From an uncultured Bacteroidales bacterium (lineage in GTDB: Bacteria > Bacteroidota > Bacteroidia > Bacteroidales > UBA932): a DNA stretch of 64,000 nt. Location: assembly GCA_900316795.1 (NCBI GenBank), contig ONEF01000002.1, positions 124,001-188,000 on the forward strand. Reading direction: 5' to 3'. Shown here piece after piece: positions 9,173 through 18,584 of the stretch; position 1 is the stretch's first letter, and each line of letters starts with the position of its first letter. Under the pieces are notes generated by a model, which was not told where the DNA came from, did no database searches, and saw only the letters and a list, made by a program, of their open reading frames with translations. Position numbers and translations under genes: made by a program.

Positions 9173-9229
9173 TTACAGGGAGAATCTGCAAGTGCGCCAC
9201 CAGAAATTATTTGAAACATTCTGTCTCAT
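9173..9229 (-). CDS. trpL: Trp leader peptide
   Basis: A short frame of 18 codons plus TAA: MRQNVSNNFWWRTCRFSL. Two adjacent Trp codons (9197-9202) followed by an Arg-Thr-Cys-Arg stretch are the hallmark of a transcription-attenuation leader. The frame ends about 37 nt before the terminator stem. When charged tRNA-Trp is scarce, a ribosome stalled on the two Trp codons would free GCGGC at 9168-9172 to pair with the terminator's 5' arm and allow read-through into trpB. The model follows the classical trp attenuation mechanism; the codons and stems are seen directly. Confidence 0.8.
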   Translation of the reverse strand: MRQNVSNNFWWRTCRFSL

Positions 9230-9319
9230 TCCAGTGCGAATATAGCATAAATATCCTTCCGCAGACCTTATGAAGCGTTTTTTTATATACTTTTGTTAAA
9301 AGGAACAACAATAATCGCG

Positions 9320-10075
9320 ATGAAACTCATCTCCTGGAATGTAAACGGCCTTAGAGCCTGTGAGGGCAAAGGCTTCTCGGATATTTTCAAAAAGTTGGAT
9401 GCTGACATTTTCTGCCTTCAGGAAACCAAGATGCAAGCCGGCCAACTTGATATGGAATTTGCCGGCTACCAGTCTTTCTGGAACTATGCAGAAAAGAAAG
9501 GCTATTCGGGGACTGCAATCTTCACCCGAATCAGCCCCCTGAAAGCTTCTTATGGTATAGGTATAGAAGAACACGACCACGAAGGAAGAGTCATAACACT
9601 TGAATTTGAAAGCTTTTTTATGGTATGCGTCTATACCCCGAACTCCCAGGAAGAACTCAAAAGGCTGGATTACAGGATGAAATGGGAAGATGATTTCAGG
9701 GCATACCTGACCGGGCTGGACAAAAAGAAGCCTGTGATAGTTTGCGGAGACATGAATGTGGCACACAAGGAGATAGACCTCAAGAACCCAAAGACAAACC
9801 ACAACAACGCAGGTTTCACTGACCAGGAAAGGGAGAAGTTCACTCTCCTGCTGGAAGCCGGTTTCACGGATACCTGGAGACATTTCTATCCTGATGTGGA
9901 AGGCGTTTATTCCTGGTGGAGCTACCGCTTCCAGTCACGCCAGAGGAACACGGGGTGGAGAATTGACTATTTCCTCACCTCTAACAGATTGATAAACAGC
10001 TTAAAAGACGCTAAGATACATACAGACATCCTCGGCAGTGACCACTGCCCGGTAGAACTAGACATTGACATTTGA
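9320..10075 (+). CDS. xth: Exodeoxyribonuclease III
   Basis: 251 residues from the ATG at 9320; an in-frame TTG nine codons upstream is rejected because the conserved family N-terminus is [12 protein letters not shown]. Active-site motifs of the EEP nuclease fold follow in order: LQETK (metal-binding Glu near 35), CGDMNVAH, and the C-terminal GSDHCPV with the catalytic His. Members act as AP endonuclease and 3'-5' exonuclease in base-excision repair. The start codon lies at the end of an ATCGCGAT palindrome (9314-9321). A TACTTTTG -7-like box is at 9288-9295. Confidence 0.95.
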   Translation: MKLISWNVNGLRACEGKGFSDIFKKLDADIFCLQETKMQAGQLDMEFAGYQSFWNYAEKKGYSGTAIFTRISPLKASYGIGIEEHDHEGRVITLEFESFFMVCVYTPNSQEELKRLDYRMKWEDDFRAYLTGLDKKKPVIVCGDMNVAHKEIDLKNPKTNHNNAGFTDQEREKFTLLLEAGFTDTWRHFYPDVEGVYSWWSYRFQSRQRNTGWRIDYFLTSNRLINSLKDAKIHTDILGSDHCPVELDIDI

Positions 10076-10105
10076 CAAACAAAACCAACCCATAAAACAA
10101 CACTT

Positions 10106-10867
10106 ATGAAACGTTTCCTGTTCATTTTTGCTGCCACTGCGGCACTCATTTCATGCTCCACCAAGCAACCGGAAGATGTCCTGATAGACAAGTCCGCAAT
10201 AGAATTTCTCGGCAACGCGTTTTCTGATTTCAGCTTCACGGAAGACGTGAACCTGTTCATCGCACCTAACCCTGAAGACAATTCTAAATGGAGCGTCCAG
10301 GCTACCGTCCCTGTAAAGAAGGAGACATCATCTGCAATAGATTCAGTCTCCATAGATATCGTCCCTGTAGATATCAGAGGCGTAAAGCTCAGAGAAGATT
10401 TCTGCCTCCAGGCACAGGACATGGGAAATATCATTCCTGTCCTCAACGCCTCTACCGAAAACAGCAAGACTCTAGTATTCAAGTCCAACAGAGAACTCAG
10501 CCGCAAAGAAGCGGAACAGATTCTGGCCCAGACAGAGAATCTCTCCGTAACAGTGAACTCCCTCAAATCCCAGAAGACGGCCGTCGCTGAGGAAACGGCA
10601 GCCAAAGAAGAGGAAATCAAGAAAAAGGAAGAACAGGCAAAGCCTACACTCAACTCCCTGTGTGAGAAATACGGGGTTTACGGCCTTCTGAGCAAGTATG
10701 ACAAACTTCTGAGCCAGCGCAAGAAACGCGACGCCAAGAAAGTGGAAGACCAGCTTTGGGAAATTGAAAAGAAGGTGATGGCGGACGGCAGCCTCCCGCA
10801 GAGCCTCAGGCAGCGCTTCAAAGACTACATAGAAGACCGTGAAGACCAGATAGAAGACAAGTACTAA
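10106..10867 (+). CDS. Lipoprotein with C-terminal coiled coil, unknown function
   Basis: 253 residues. The lipoprotein signal ends in LISC (Cys at 17), so the protein is membrane-anchored. The middle is beta-rich; from about residue 130 a long charged helix follows (KEAEQILAQTE to KKKEEQAKP), probably a coiled coil, ending in a Lys/Asp/Glu-rich tail. No named family is recognised. It follows exonuclease III by 30 bp on the same strand and overlaps the convergent acyltransferase stop codon by 4 bp (CTAA shared by both stops). Confidence 0.7.
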   Translation: MKRFLFIFAATAALISCSTKQPEDVLIDKSAIEFLGNAFSDFSFTEDVNLFIAPNPEDNSKWSVQATVPVKKETSSAIDSVSIDIVPVDIRGVKLREDFCLQAQDMGNIIPVLNASTENSKTLVFKSNRELSRKEAEQILAQTENLSVTVNSLKSQKTAVAEETAAKEEEIKKKEEQAKPTLNSLCEKYGVYGLLSKYDKLLSQRKKRDAKKVEDQLWEIEKKVMADGSLPQSLRQRFKDYIEDREDQIEDKY

Positions 10868-12048
10868 CGGTATCTGACAGGATTGGCATAAATGTGCAGG
10901 AAGATGTCCTCAAGCTCTTTCTGCACATTTTCTTTATCTGCACCACCAAGAGTCTCATCTTCAAGAATATCGCTGATGACGGAAGAAACCTGCTCTTCCA
11001 TGTGGATAAGGAAGGTCTCCTTTGCCGCCCTGCTGTATTTGCGGACAAAACCGGGCTTTTCCCCTTCTCTTTCCCTCAATATGTCCTCAGCGATGTAATT
11101 GTTTGGCCACAGATAGTATGATGAATGGATGCGGCTGTCCACAACCTTCCCCAATTCAACGAACCTCTCGTTCTTTTCTAACAAGGCGCAATGTTCTATC
11201 TCCGAAGAAAGAAGCGGGGCTGTAAAACAGACTTTTATCCGCCCCTTCCAGCAACGCATTCCGGTAAGTATGCTGTTGAGGTCTTCCCCTTCTTTTTTCA
11301 CGTACGGCCTGCGTCTTGATATATAGACTTCCCTGGCTTTGAGGGCATCGCAAGGCTCAAATTCATACGATATGGCTACCGGTATGATCTTGAGCTCGTT
11401 CATATCTGAAACAAAATCACCCTTGCCACTCATCTGAACCATCTTCAGGAGCCCCTGCTCGGTAAGATCGTGCCCGTCTTTGGTACGGCCCTGCCGCTGG
11501 GCTATCCAGATGGAACTGGAACCGGAAGCCACCTGATGACGTATATACTTGGAAAGCAGCAAAGAAGAATTGTAAACCTCACGCGCGGAAGTGCTGCGTG
11601 TAACCTTGATCATCTTGTTGCTGCGGGCCACATCTTCTATGAACTGGGAGGTTATCAGATTGTCTCCCACTGCTATCTCCGTGGTAGTTATGCCTTTGCG
11701 GTGGAATATCAGCTGAATTATAGCCGGATCCAAGACAATGTCTCTGTGATTTGCGAGAATCAGATGCGTCTGGCCGCCTTCAAAATATTCCAGGCCCGTC
11801 AACTCCACACCTGCGCTGGTCTGGGAAAGAACATGCTCCATGACCATTGCCATTATCTTGTCCTGGAAATCAAATATGCTGGAGCATTCCTTCAGAGCTT
11901 TCCTGAAAGTGTCTCCCCCACCCTCAATATGCAGGAAATCAGCAATGTCGTCAAGGTACTCGTATGGATACATTCTGGCAGCAGATTCCTTGATCTCAGA
12001 ATCATAATAAGGTCTTATATCATCAAATATGCTGTCAAGCTTCTGCAT
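10864..12048 (-). CDS. Glycerol/acyl-phosphate acyltransferase family protein
   Basis: 394 residues from the ATG at 12048 (a TTG two codons upstream is less likely). The PlsC-type acyltransferase motif NHRDIVLD (NHxxxxD) lies near residue 100, and IWIAQRQGRTKDG about 85 residues later fills the place of the FPEGTRS substrate-binding motif. There is no obvious transmembrane segment. Such proteins transfer acyl chains to glycerol-phosphate or lysophosphatidate, or to amino-lipid precursors in Bacteroidota, so the exact acceptor is uncertain. The queA gene lies upstream, 77 bp away, on the same strand. Confidence 0.75.
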   Translation of the reverse strand: MQKLDSIFDDIRPYYDSEIKESAARMYPYEYLDDIADFLHIEGGGDTFRKALKECSSIFDFQDKIMAMVMEHVLSQTSAGVELTGLEYFEGGQTHLILANHRDIVLDPAIIQLIFHRKGITTTEIAVGDNLITSQFIEDVARSNKMIKVTRSTSAREVYNSSLLLSKYIRHQVASGSSSIWIAQRQGRTKDGHDLTEQGLLKMVQMSGKGDFVSDMNELKIIPVAISYEFEPCDALKAREVYISRRRPYVKKEGEDLNSILTGMRCWKGRIKVCFTAPLLSSEIEHCALLEKNERFVELGKVVDSRIHSSYYLWPNNYIAEDILREREGEKPGFVRKYSRAAKETFLIHMEEQVSSVISDILEDETLGGADKENVQKELEDIFLHIYANPVRYR

Positions 12049-12125
12049 CTTCAAATTATTTCACGGGACACAAAAATAAAACCAGTTTTGCTAAAAACCT
12101 AAAAAAAGAAAACAATTCGTAACCC

Positions 12126-13391
12126 TCAGTCCCGGCGGAACAGCAGGGAGCTGTCTCCATAGCTCAAGAAACGGTATCCACTGTCCAAAGCATGTGCATA
12201 AACCTCTCTCCAAGAGTCTCCTATAAAGGCGGAAATCAGCAGCAGAAGAGTACTTTGAGGCTGATGGAAATTTGTCACGAGCATATCCACAACCCTGTAC
12301 CTGAAGCCTGGAACAATGATTATGGAAGTTCCGGCAACAAGCCTGGACAGATTCTCGCGGTCCATATAATCCACGATAGCCTTCAAGGCCTCCGATATGG
12401 AGTATGGATACTCCCTTTCGTACGGATCCCACTGCCCGACAGGGCTCAGAGGAAGCTCAGAATGCTCCAGACACTGGACTCCTATATAATAAAGGGATTC
12501 CAGACAGCGGGTGGATGTGGTTCCCACAGAAACAACCCTGCCGCAGGATTCTCCCTTATTCCTCAGCGATATGGCCCCAAGAAGGTCTTCAAGAAAACTT
12601 CTGGTCACAGAAAACGGCTCGCTGTGCATCTTGTGGTCTGAAATGAATTCGCTCTTGACAGGGACAAAAGTTCCCGCCCCCACATGCAAGCAAATATTTT
12701 CACGAGTTATATGCTTATGGTCCAAGGAATTGAGGACACGCTCAGTAAAATGCAAGCCGGCAGTAGGCGCAGCCACAGAGCCTTCAAAATGAGCATAGAC
12801 CGTCTGGTAACGGCTTTTGTCTATGTCTTCTGTCGCCCTGTCAAGATATGGCGGAATAGGAACCTGACCGCATTTCTCCAGAACCTCTGAAAAAGTCAAG
12901 CCTCCGTCCCACCTGAACCGAACTTTTGAGGCCTTACCAAGCCCTTTTTCCACCAGCTCAGCACGGAAATTGAGGGATTTTGTGGCCTCATCAGAGGCAA
13001 AAAACACCTCGCCGCCCTTCCATTTCTTGGCATTTCCTATCACAACAGACCAACAACAGCTCTCTCTTGAAGCAAAAGACTGGGCATAATCTGCCGGAAA
13101 ATCCGGATTCAGGCAAAGTATTTCAATCAAAGCTCCAGTCTCTTTTTTGAAGAAAAGCCGCGCCGGAACAACCTTGGTATCGTTGAAAACCATAAAGGAA
13201 TTTTCCGGAATATAATTGGAGAAATTATAAAAAAAGTCATCCTCAATTTTTGGGCTTTCATTCAAAAAACTGCCACGGCCATAGACCAAGAGCTTAGAAG
13301 AATCCCTTTCTGCCAACGGATACTTGGCAATCCTCCCGGAGGGGAGGGGATAGGTAAAATCTGATATTTTGATAATAGGCTTCAAATCCAT
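12126..13391 (-). CDS. queA: S-adenosylmethionine:tRNA ribosyltransferase-isomerase
   Basis: 421 residues from the ATG at 13391. Conserved blocks are FTYPLPSGRIAKYPLAERDSSKLL at the N-terminus, NDTKVVPARLFFKK, GQVPIPPYLDRATEDIDKSRYQTVYA, GSVAAPTAGLHFT and the C-terminal DMLVTNFHQPQSTLLLL. The enzyme transfers the ribosyl moiety of SAM to preQ1 in tRNA and makes epoxyqueuosine, the penultimate step of queuosine synthesis. The protein is longer than the roughly 350 residues of the E. coli form; the extra residues are spread as insertions. Confidence 0.94.
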   Translation of the reverse strand: MDLKPIIKISDFTYPLPSGRIAKYPLAERDSSKLLVYGRGSFLNESPKIEDDFFYNFSNYIPENSFMVFNDTKVVPARLFFKKETGALIEILCLNPDFPADYAQSFASRESCCWSVVIGNAKKWKGGEVFFASDEATKSLNFRAELVEKGLGKASKVRFRWDGGLTFSEVLEKCGQVPIPPYLDRATEDIDKSRYQTVYAHFEGSVAAPTAGLHFTERVLNSLDHKHITRENICLHVGAGTFVPVKSEFISDHKMHSEPFSVTRSFLEDLLGAISLRNKGESCGRVVSVGTTSTRCLESLYYIGVQCLEHSELPLSPVGQWDPYEREYPYSISEALKAIVDYMDRENLSRLVAGTSIIIVPGFRYRVVDMLVTNFHQPQSTLLLLISAFIGDSWREVYAHALDSGYRFLSYGDSSLLFRRD

Positions 13392-13415
13392 TGAATTTTG
13401 TGCAAAGATATACAA

Positions 13416-13865
13416 ATGTCCACGAAAGAAGAAATCTCTTAAAATACAGGTTTTCCCATTTTAGAAATTTCACAACTTAAAACGGGTTTTGTTCACAATT
13501 CACAACACAATAACTTCAAATTGCGTACTTCTGATATGCCTGGCAAGTGCACAGTATCAAATATTTTAATAGTAAAATCTTAAAAATTTTATGTTATTGA
13601 TAATAAGCATATTATGCACATATAACTAAAGTGGAATTTAGGTAAAAACAGCTACTTGAGTCATCAAAATGCGCAATTCGCTAAATAAATAGAATATTAA
13701 ATTATCGTATATCATTGAGTTTATGTTTATTATATGCCACTAACTAAATTACGGCATTAAATGAGATTATTTTTGCGTATCCTCTACAGACACCCATATA
13801 AGGCACTTTTTTACTAACTACGCAATCTGAATAATTTTGTGAATTCTTCTCTGAATCAGATTCAA
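13416..13865. other. AT-rich intergenic region
   Basis: About 500 bp, with the following promoter segment, between the divergent queA and XRE-regulator genes. It is clearly richer in A+T than either gene. I saw no open frame with coding character, no tRNA-like fold and no strong hairpin except the palindrome at 13852-13864. It probably carries both promoters; an unrecognised small RNA cannot be excluded. Confidence 0.4.
13852..13864. promoter_or_regulatory. Operator-like palindrome TGAATC-A-GATTCA
   Basis: A perfect 6+1+6 inverted repeat directly upstream of the TTTTG -33 element for the XRE-type regulator. Related half sites (AATCTGAAT near 13824, AATCAGATA near 13874) flank it. Position and symmetry suggest an autoregulatory operator of the downstream HTH protein; this is inference. 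Confidence 0.35.
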
Positions 13866-13898
13866 TTTTGCAAAATCAGATACTTTTGTTTACCTTTG
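13866..13898 (+). promoter_or_regulatory. Bacteroidota promoter for XRE-type regulator
   Basis: TTTTG at 13866-13870, 20 bp, then TACCTTTG at 13891-13898, a good match to TTTG-N19-20-TAnnTTTG. An overlapping second -7-like box TACTTTTG lies at 13881-13888. The ATG at 13921 is 22 bp downstream. Confidence 0.6.
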
Positions 13899-13920
13899 AG
13901 AAAAATATAAGTTTTCAATC

Positions 13921-14739
13921 ATGAAAGAGCGTTTGCAAACCATCTTGAGCCTGGAAAACATATCCGCCGCACAGTTGGCTTCTTTGCTGGGCATACAGAG
14001 ATCGACCCTTTCGAACCTTATGAGCGGAAGGAATAAACCGAGTTATGACCTGATCCTGGCAATACTGACAAAATTGCCGAATTTGAATTTAGACTGGCTT
14101 CTCAAAGGCGAAGGCCAACCCTACCGCAATTCCGGGTTAAACCTGCGTGGTATGCGTCTAAATAACACAAACATAAAGGACGAGAAAAATACTACATCTA
14201 TGAGTTATAATGACACAAATAGCTCATCAGAAGAAGCAGTTCAGATAATGCGTAGTAATGACTCAAAAAATAAGCAGCATGAAGAAAAAGCAGGTTTGAG
14301 TATTTTTGACGCAACTGATAACCCCGACTACAATAATGGAAATCTGTTTGGATTTATGGATGAGAAGAAGGAGAAAAAAGAAGAGAAGGAGCCAACGGGT
14401 GTGAAAGAAGCATTGGATGGGAAAGATGTAACGGACGGGAATGTGTCTGATGACTTCCCTCTGGACGTGGAAGATTTTCCTTCAGAAGATGAAAATCCCA
14501 CCTACCATCCCTATCCTGCTCTGGAAGAAGGAGAGTTAAACAAGCGCCTTGAAATGATGCAATCAATTAAGGACAAGGGCATTACAGATGAAAACAAAGC
14601 GTCTGAACCTTCTGAGAATCCAAAATTTGAAGAAAGCCTGGATCCTCATAGGCAAATTCTGAAGCCAGAACCCCATAAAAGACCTGTAAAAATAATTCTT
14701 CTGTATTCGGACGGGAGTTTTGAGTTATTTGACAGATAG
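13921..14739 (+). CDS. XRE-type helix-turn-helix regulator with long acidic tail
   Basis: 272 residues. Residues 1-65 form a lambda-repressor-like HTH (ISAAQLASLLGIQRSTLSNLMSGRNKPSYDLILAILTKLPNLNLDWLLKGEG). From about 90 to 245 the chain is low-complexity and very acidic (DEKKEKKEEKEP, DDFPLDVEDFPSEDENP), probably disordered, ending in a short basic/hydrophobic tail (KRPVKIILLYSDGSFELFDR) that may be a small beta-hairpin. There is no peptidase or ligand-binding domain. It precedes pyrD by 49 bp on the same strand. The regulated target is unknown; operator-like repeats upstream suggest self-control. Confidence 0.75.
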   Translation: MKERLQTILSLENISAAQLASLLGIQRSTLSNLMSGRNKPSYDLILAILTKLPNLNLDWLLKGEGQPYRNSGLNLRGMRLNNTNIKDEKNTTSMSYNDTNSSSEEAVQIMRSNDSKNKQHEEKAGLSIFDATDNPDYNNGNLFGFMDEKKEKKEEKEPTGVKEALDGKDVTDGNVSDDFPLDVEDFPSEDENPTYHPYPALEEGELNKRLEMMQSIKDKGITDENKASEPSENPKFEESLDPHRQILKPEPHKRPVKIILLYSDGSFELFDR

Positions 14740-14746
14740 AATTTGC

Positions 14747-14754
14747 TAAATTTG
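14747..14754 (+). promoter_or_regulatory. -7 promoter box before pyrD
   Basis: TAAATTTG, 34 bp before the pyrD ATG, matches TAnnTTTG. No properly spaced -33 element was found, so this is a tentative internal promoter between the XRE gene and pyrD. Confidence 0.35.
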
Positions 14755-14788
14755 TCTTGCATATAACATAACTTATATAATAAGGTAT

Positions 14789-15871
14789 ATGTACAGACTA
14801 ATAAGAAGCATACTCTTTCTGTTCCAACCGGAGAAAATACACGATATAGTAATATCTGTTCTCAGATTTCTGGACGGGATACCTCTTGTCCCCAACCTGA
14901 TAAGACTCTTTTACAAATACAGCAAGCCTGAATTGGAAAAAGAGGTGTTTGGAGTCAAATTCAAGAATCCCGTTGGATTGGCCGCAGGCCTGGACAAATG
15001 CGGCGACGCCTATAACGCTCTGGCTAACTTGGGGTTCGGCTTCATTGAGATAGGAAGCATAACTCCAAAACCACAAGAAGGCAACCCTAAGCCAAGATGC
15101 TTCCGTCTTGTCAAAGACAAGGCCATCATCAACCGGATGGGAATCAACAACAAAGGAGTCAAGTACGCCATCTCCCATATACAGAAACACAAACCATCCT
15201 GCCCTATCGGCTGCAGCATAACAAAAGGACGGGAGACATCCATGGCAGACGCCTACAAAGACTACGAGTTCTCCTTTGAATACATGTATGACTATGTAGA
15301 TTACTTTGTCCTCAATGTCTCTTGTCCGAATGTGGAAGACTCACAGAAAAACCAAAGTCTTGAAAACATCACCCCTATCATAGACAAACTGCTGGAACTG
15401 AGGATGATGTATGATGACTACAGACCTATCCTCCTCAAGATTTCTCCGGATGTTGAACAAGACTATCTTGACGATATCATCAACCTGATCCTCCTGTCAG
15501 GACTGGATGGGGTCATTGCAGCCAATACTACCAACAAGAGAGACGGACTCCTTTCATCAAAGAGCCAGATTTCCAAGATAGGCAAAGGCGGGCTCAGCGG
15601 AAAGCCGCTGTATGAGAGAAGCCTTCAGCTTGTCAAGTACATTCACCAGAAGACTCACGGACACCTGCCTATCATAGCAAGCGGAGGAATAATGACTCCG
15701 GAGCAGGCTATGGAAATGCTGGATAGCGGAGCGTCCCTGATACAGGTATATACAGGTTTTATCTACAACGGCCCAAAATATGCCAAGAAAATAAACAAGT
15801 ACATTTACAAGACAATGAAGGAGAGAGAGTTGGCAAGACTATCCCAAACCTCAAAAACTCAACTGAAATGA
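14789..15871 (+). CDS. pyrD: Dihydroorotate dehydrogenase, quinone-dependent (class 2)
   Basis: 360 residues. The N-terminal helical extension (YRLIRSILFLFQPEKIHD) is the membrane-associating segment of class 2 enzymes. FMN-binding and catalytic blocks follow: NPVGLAAGLDKCGD, GSITPKPQEGNPKPR, INRMGINNKG, NVSCPNVED with the catalytic Ser, ANTTNKR, GGLSGKPL, and IASGGIMTPEQA. It oxidises dihydroorotate to orotate in pyrimidine synthesis and passes electrons to the quinone pool. The stop overlaps the cinA start by 4 bp (ATGA), so the two are translationally coupled. Confidence 0.95.
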   Translation: MYRLIRSILFLFQPEKIHDIVISVLRFLDGIPLVPNLIRLFYKYSKPELEKEVFGVKFKNPVGLAAGLDKCGDAYNALANLGFGFIEIGSITPKPQEGNPKPRCFRLVKDKAIINRMGINNKGVKYAISHIQKHKPSCPIGCSITKGRETSMADAYKDYEFSFEYMYDYVDYFVLNVSCPNVEDSQKNQSLENITPIIDKLLELRMMYDDYRPILLKISPDVEQDYLDDIINLILLSGLDGVIAANTTNKRDGLLSSKSQISKIGKGGLSGKPLYERSLQLVKYIHQKTHGHLPIIASGGIMTPEQAMEMLDSGASLIQVYTGFIYNGPKYAKKINKYIYKTMKERELARLSQTSKTQLK

Positions 15872-17139
15872 CAACTGCATCTATATGCACCATAGGAGAT
15901 GAAATCCTAATCGGCCAGATCACAGATACAAATTCAGCCTTCCTGGCCAAGGCACTCAACAAGATAGGAGTCAAAGTTATACACATGGCCTCCTGTTCAG
16001 ATTCAGACAAGGACATAGCCAATACACTCAAGCGCTGTCTCAAGATGTCTGACGTGGTGATAACCACCGGCGGACTCGGCCCTACAAAAGATGACATAAC
16101 CAAAAGGGTCCTGATGCGCCTGAGCGGCAGCACAAGATTCAGGACCAGCCGCAAACAGTTGGAAATAATAAAGAACATACTGACATCCAGAGGCATCCAA
16201 ATGCTGGACATAAACCGTATGCAGGCAGATGTTCCTGACAGATGCACCGTAATTCCCAACAGGATAGGAACCGCCCCTATCATGCAGTTCCATTTTCCGG
16301 AGGAAATGTTCGGGAGAAACAATCTTCTGTTCTCAATGCCTGGCGTACCTTTTGAAACGGAATTTGCAACACCTGATGTAATAGCTTCAATACAAGCACA
16401 CTATAAGCTTGACAAGATATTCCACAAAACAATCTGCACATTTGGAATCGCCGAGTCAGTACTCAGCAAACAGATTGAGGAGTGGGAAAACTCCCTTCCT
16501 GAGAACCTACACCTTGCCTACCTTCCCAACCCTATTCTTGGAGTCAGGCTCAGACTTTCCATATATGGCACTACACAGAAGGAAGGAGAAGAGGAGCTGG
16601 AGAAGTATTCCGCATCGCTGAAGAAGATTCTCGGCGATGCCGTTTACGGGGAAGGAGAAACCAACCCACAGACAGTTGCCGGAGAGCTTCTGTTGGAAAG
16701 GAATGCTACAATCAGCACAGCAGAATCCTGCACAGGAGGTTATATAGCCCATCTCCTTACGGAGATTGCCGGTTCCAGCAGGTATTTCTGGGGAAGTGTA
16801 GTCAGCTATGACAACTCTGTAAAAATCAATACTTTGGGAGTTAACCAAAAAACAATCGAAAAACATGGAGTGGTAAGCAAAGAAGTTGTAGCCCAGATGG
16901 CTGAAGGAGTCAGGAAAAAGCTGGGAACAACATATTCCATCGCCACTTCCGGGATAGCCGGTCCTGGAGGCGGAACGCCTGCCAAGCCTGTAGGTACACT
17001 GTGGATGGCTGTCAGCGGCCCAAAGGGAACGGTCACTGCAACGCTGGTATCCAAGAGCACCAGAAAGATTAACATAGAACGGTTTGCAGCCTCAGCCCTC
17101 GACCTTTTCAGAAGAAGCCTTATATCCGGCAAAATCTGA
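15868..17139 (+). CDS. cinA: CinA family protein (NMN deamidase type)
   Basis: 423 residues. The N-terminal domain of the MoaB/Mog fold carries GDEILIGQITDTNSAFLA and TTGGLGPTKDDITK; the C-terminal CinA domain has TAESCTGGYIAHLLTEIAGSSRYFWGSVVSYDN and TSGIAGPGGGTPAKPVGTLWMAV. The C-terminal domain of homologues deamidates nicotinamide mononucleotide, and the N-terminal domain can act on ADP-ribose. Length is that of the two-domain form. It overlaps pyrD by 4 bp. Confidence 0.93.
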   Translation: MTTASICTIGDEILIGQITDTNSAFLAKALNKIGVKVIHMASCSDSDKDIANTLKRCLKMSDVVITTGGLGPTKDDITKRVLMRLSGSTRFRTSRKQLEIIKNILTSRGIQMLDINRMQADVPDRCTVIPNRIGTAPIMQFHFPEEMFGRNNLLFSMPGVPFETEFATPDVIASIQAHYKLDKIFHKTICTFGIAESVLSKQIEEWENSLPENLHLAYLPNPILGVRLRLSIYGTTQKEGEEELEKYSASLKKILGDAVYGEGETNPQTVAGELLLERNATISTAESCTGGYIAHLLTEIAGSSRYFWGSVVSYDNSVKINTLGVNQKTIEKHGVVSKEVVAQMAEGVRKKLGTTYSIATSGIAGPGGGTPAKPVGTLWMAVSGPKGTVTATLVSKSTRKINIERFAASALDLFRRSLISGKI

Positions 17140-17214
17140 CATCATACAAAAGGAAAATTTGAAACAGACAAGCATAATGCAGAATAAACATCGCTGATAC
17201 AAATATTCAACAAT

Positions 17215-18537
17215 ATGAAAAAGATAATAATAAAGAGCCTGCTCTTGACATTAACAATCGCAGCTATGACAGCATGTACTGAAAAGAAGGCGGCAGATCC
17301 TGTTGCCCAAGCAATGCAGAAAGTAGATTCACTGTTCGTTGACAGGTACACCCCTATCGACACAATGTTTGCTGAACCAGGTGGTGCAGTACTTATCATG
17401 AAAGGAGATTCCATCCTATTTGACAAAGGATACGGATATTCTGATCTGGCTCGCCGATACAAAATTGACGGCAACACTTTCTTCAACATCGCCTCCTGCT
17501 CAAAGCAGTTCACCGCTGTTGCCATTCTCAAACTGGCCGAAGAAGGAAAGCTGGACATCAAGAAAAGCATCTATGATGTATCTCCTCTTGTAACTCCTTA
17601 CCTGCCAAAGAAGAAGGCCCCATTCACAGACATCACTCCAGCGCATCTGATGAGCCACGCTTCAGGCATTCCGGACACCCGCCCTAGGACAGACCGCCAT
17701 TTCATGCTCACCTGCACAGATATGCAGTCAATCGAATACATGAAGGGACTCAAGGAACTCAACTTCACTCCGGGAACTGAATACCAGTACATCAACCCTA
17801 CATTCCAGCTTCTCTATCTTTTCATCGAGAAACTTACAGGAAAGGGATTTGAAGAATATATGAAAGAGAGCATCTTCACTCCGGCAAGAATGTTGACAAC
17901 TCTCTATTTCTCAGAAGAAAATGAGAGCAAGATCCCTAACATGGCACACGGATACATTTTGGAGGACGGCCAGGAAACCTCCAGCGTGGATTCTGACAAA
18001 CCTGCCGGAGCTGTGGCAGCGCAGCCTGAAAAGAAGGTTGATGACGGAACTCCTCACAGCAAATTCTCCGAATGTGACTATGGAGAGGAAACATTCTTCG
18101 CAACCAAGGCAGACGGTGGCATATACACATCTACCCATGAATTTGCTGAATGGATCAAGGCTATGAGAGACAACAAGATAATCCCTCAGAGAGCAAAAGA
18201 AGAGGCTTGGTCATTCATCAACCAGGTTTCCGGCAGCAAGTACAGCGGATACCAGAACAGAGACAACACCTTCTACGGCTATGGATGGTTCCTGGAGCAG
18301 CAGCCAGGTTTCCCTAAGAAGGTTTACCACACGGGAGACAACGGCGGGTTCCAGATCTATGAAGGCTTCTTCCCTGACGCTGACCTTACCGTACTTGTTT
18401 TTGAGAACCGCAACGACAAAGACCGTTGGGACATGGTCCGGAAGATAGACCAGATCCTCAAGGATGCCGGCCTTATGGAACCTGCCAAAAACGATCAGCA
18501 GACTTCTGCGCCCGCTGAGAGCACAAAAGCAGAATAA
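17215..18537 (+). CDS. Serine hydrolase (beta-lactamase/class C PBP fold), lipoprotein
   Basis: 440 residues. The lipoprotein signal ends MTAC (Cys at 21). Active-site motifs of class C beta-lactamases and D-aminopeptidases are present: S-C-S-K at 94-97 (SxxK), Y-I-N at 192-194 (YxN), and HTGDNGG for the KTG-equivalent HTG triad. The substrate is unknown; such periplasmic enzymes act on peptidoglycan peptides, D-amino-acid peptides or esters. An acidic insertion (near residues 260-275) and a Lys/Ala-rich C-terminal tail are lineage features. It is monocistronic, with a hairpin terminator downstream. Confidence 0.88.
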   Translation: MKKIIIKSLLLTLTIAAMTACTEKKAADPVAQAMQKVDSLFVDRYTPIDTMFAEPGGAVLIMKGDSILFDKGYGYSDLARRYKIDGNTFFNIASCSKQFTAVAILKLAEEGKLDIKKSIYDVSPLVTPYLPKKKAPFTDITPAHLMSHASGIPDTRPRTDRHFMLTCTDMQSIEYMKGLKELNFTPGTEYQYINPTFQLLYLFIEKLTGKGFEEYMKESIFTPARMLTTLYFSEENESKIPNMAHGYILEDGQETSSVDSDKPAGAVAAQPEKKVDDGTPHSKFSECDYGEETFFATKADGGIYTSTHEFAEWIKAMRDNKIIPQRAKEEAWSFINQVSGSKYSGYQNRDNTFYGYGWFLEQQPGFPKKVYHTGDNGGFQIYEGFFPDADLTVLVFENRNDKDRWDMVRKIDQILKDAGLMEPAKNDQQTSAPAESTKAE

Positions 18538-18584
18538 AGGAACCGGGCGTTTTTAGCAAATATCTGACATACAGATAAATAAAT

